From contig JBMHCM010000059.1 of the NCBI GenBank assembly GCA_049889915.1, positions 1 to 23,894 on the forward strand: a stretch of 23,894 bases of DNA. Reading direction: 5' to 3'. Every line of letters starts with the position of its first letter. Position 1 is the stretch's first letter. The stretch is from UBA8337 sp049889915 (GTDB lineage Bacteria; Pseudomonadota; Alphaproteobacteria; RS24). The translations under genes and the position numbers were made by a program. This document shows, piece by piece, positions 23,670 through 23,894 of this stretch. The notes under the pieces are model-generated. The model did no database searches. It saw nothing but the letters and a program-made list of their open reading frames with translations, and was not told the DNA's origin.

Positions 23670-23702
23670 CTTATGATTGACGCAGGGCTTATAATTGACG
23701 CA
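23670..23702. repeat. Short direct repeat at the pheA 3' end
   Basis: CTTATGATTGACGCA at 23670-23684 and CTTATAATTGACGCA at 23688-23702 differ at one base and are offset by 18 bases. The second copy contains the pheA stop codon. It looks like a small tandem duplication of the gene end. Confidence 0.7.
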
Positions 23703-23894
23703 ATTCGGCGCGTTGCGGCGCCGCTTTATAGACGCCGAGAATATCCATTTCCGAGCAATAGAAATTCAACTCTTCCAGCGCCAAGCGCACCGGCTCGCTG
23801 TCCGGATGGCCTTCAATATCGGCATAGAACTGCGTCGCCAAAAAACCGTTTGGCTGATAGCTTTCCAGCTTGGTCATATTGACATTATTGGTGG
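23689..23894 (-). CDS. pheA: Prephenate dehydratase, C-terminal end (cut by window edge)
   Basis: The last 68 codons of a minus-strand gene. The visible segment NVNMTKLESYQPNGFLATQF continues as YADIEGHPDSEPVRLALEEL. It is the C-terminal half of the ACT regulatory domain of prephenate dehydratase, including the ESxP-type phenylalanine-binding region in variant form (KLESYQPNG). The enzyme converts prephenate to phenylpyruvate in phenylalanine biosynthesis and is feedback inhibited through this domain. The catalytic domain is outside the window. nudC next to pheA is a known alphaproteobacterial neighbourhood. Confidence 0.92.
   Translation of the reverse strand, partial: TNNVNMTKLESYQPNGFLATQFYADIEGHPDSEPVRLALEELNFYCSEMDILGVYKAAPQRAELRQL

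Noticed and set aside
1..23894. CRISPR arrays, insertion sequences, prophage or integrative element boundaries
   Set aside because: No regularly spaced repeats, transposase, integrase or target-site duplications were seen; tRNA-Arg has no repeated 3' fragment nearby to mark an attachment site.

Overview
The window is chromosomal DNA of an alphaproteobacterium. The main evidence is the gene order rpmH-rnpA-yidC-engB-argB-(HAD nucleotidase)-dapD-dapE-truA/fmt/def-rmuC-recR-dnaX-ffs-nudC-pheA, a housekeeping block I know from many Alphaproteobacteria. A small bacterial SRP RNA beside dnaX, tRNA-Arg(ACG) with an encoded CCA end, and a DnaX with most zinc-binding cysteines lost fit the same group. 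I cannot name the genus. Most genes end in TAA or TAG in the standard code, and I see no insertion sequence, prophage, CRISPR array or integron.

Left part (1-8249) is accessory metabolism. It starts with the 5' end of a lipoprotein amidohydrolase (minus strand). A MAPEG membrane protein and a pirin/quercetinase follow, closed by a strong terminator. Next is a two-gene molybdenum hydroxylase (2Fe-2S subunit plus Tat-exported, lipoprotein-like Moco subunit), then a structured intergenic element and tRNA-Arg. On the minus strand are a P1-family (DmpA/NylC-like) peptidase, a 5'-truncated histidine kinase remnant, and an operon of a MerA-like flavoprotein disulfide reductase with a TVP38/TMEM64 membrane protein.

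Middle part (about 8290-16235, plus strand) is the conserved housekeeping block: ribosomal protein L34, RNase P protein, YidC insertase, EngB GTPase and N-acetylglutamate kinase. A secreted tandem DUF1036 protein, a HAD pyrimidine nucleotidase and two lysine/diaminopimelate genes, dapD and dapE, follow. Genes are tightly packed, often overlapping or a few bases apart.

Right part (16232-23894) holds the minus-strand def-fmt-truA operon for initiator tRNA formylation, deformylation and tRNA pseudouridylation. rmuC diverges from def. The dnaX-recR pair (minus), the SRP RNA gene ffs (minus), nudC (plus) and the 3' end of pheA (minus) complete it.

The most striking observation is a single in-frame TAA in the middle of yidC, normally an essential gene. 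It falls at the tip of the cytoplasmic hairpin, and homologous sequence continues in the same frame on both sides. Other points worth a second look are the truncated kinase fused to the end of the flavoprotein gene, the roughly 90-nt foldable element between the molybdenum hydroxylase and tRNA-Arg, and the absence of ybaB/ebfC between dnaX and recR.
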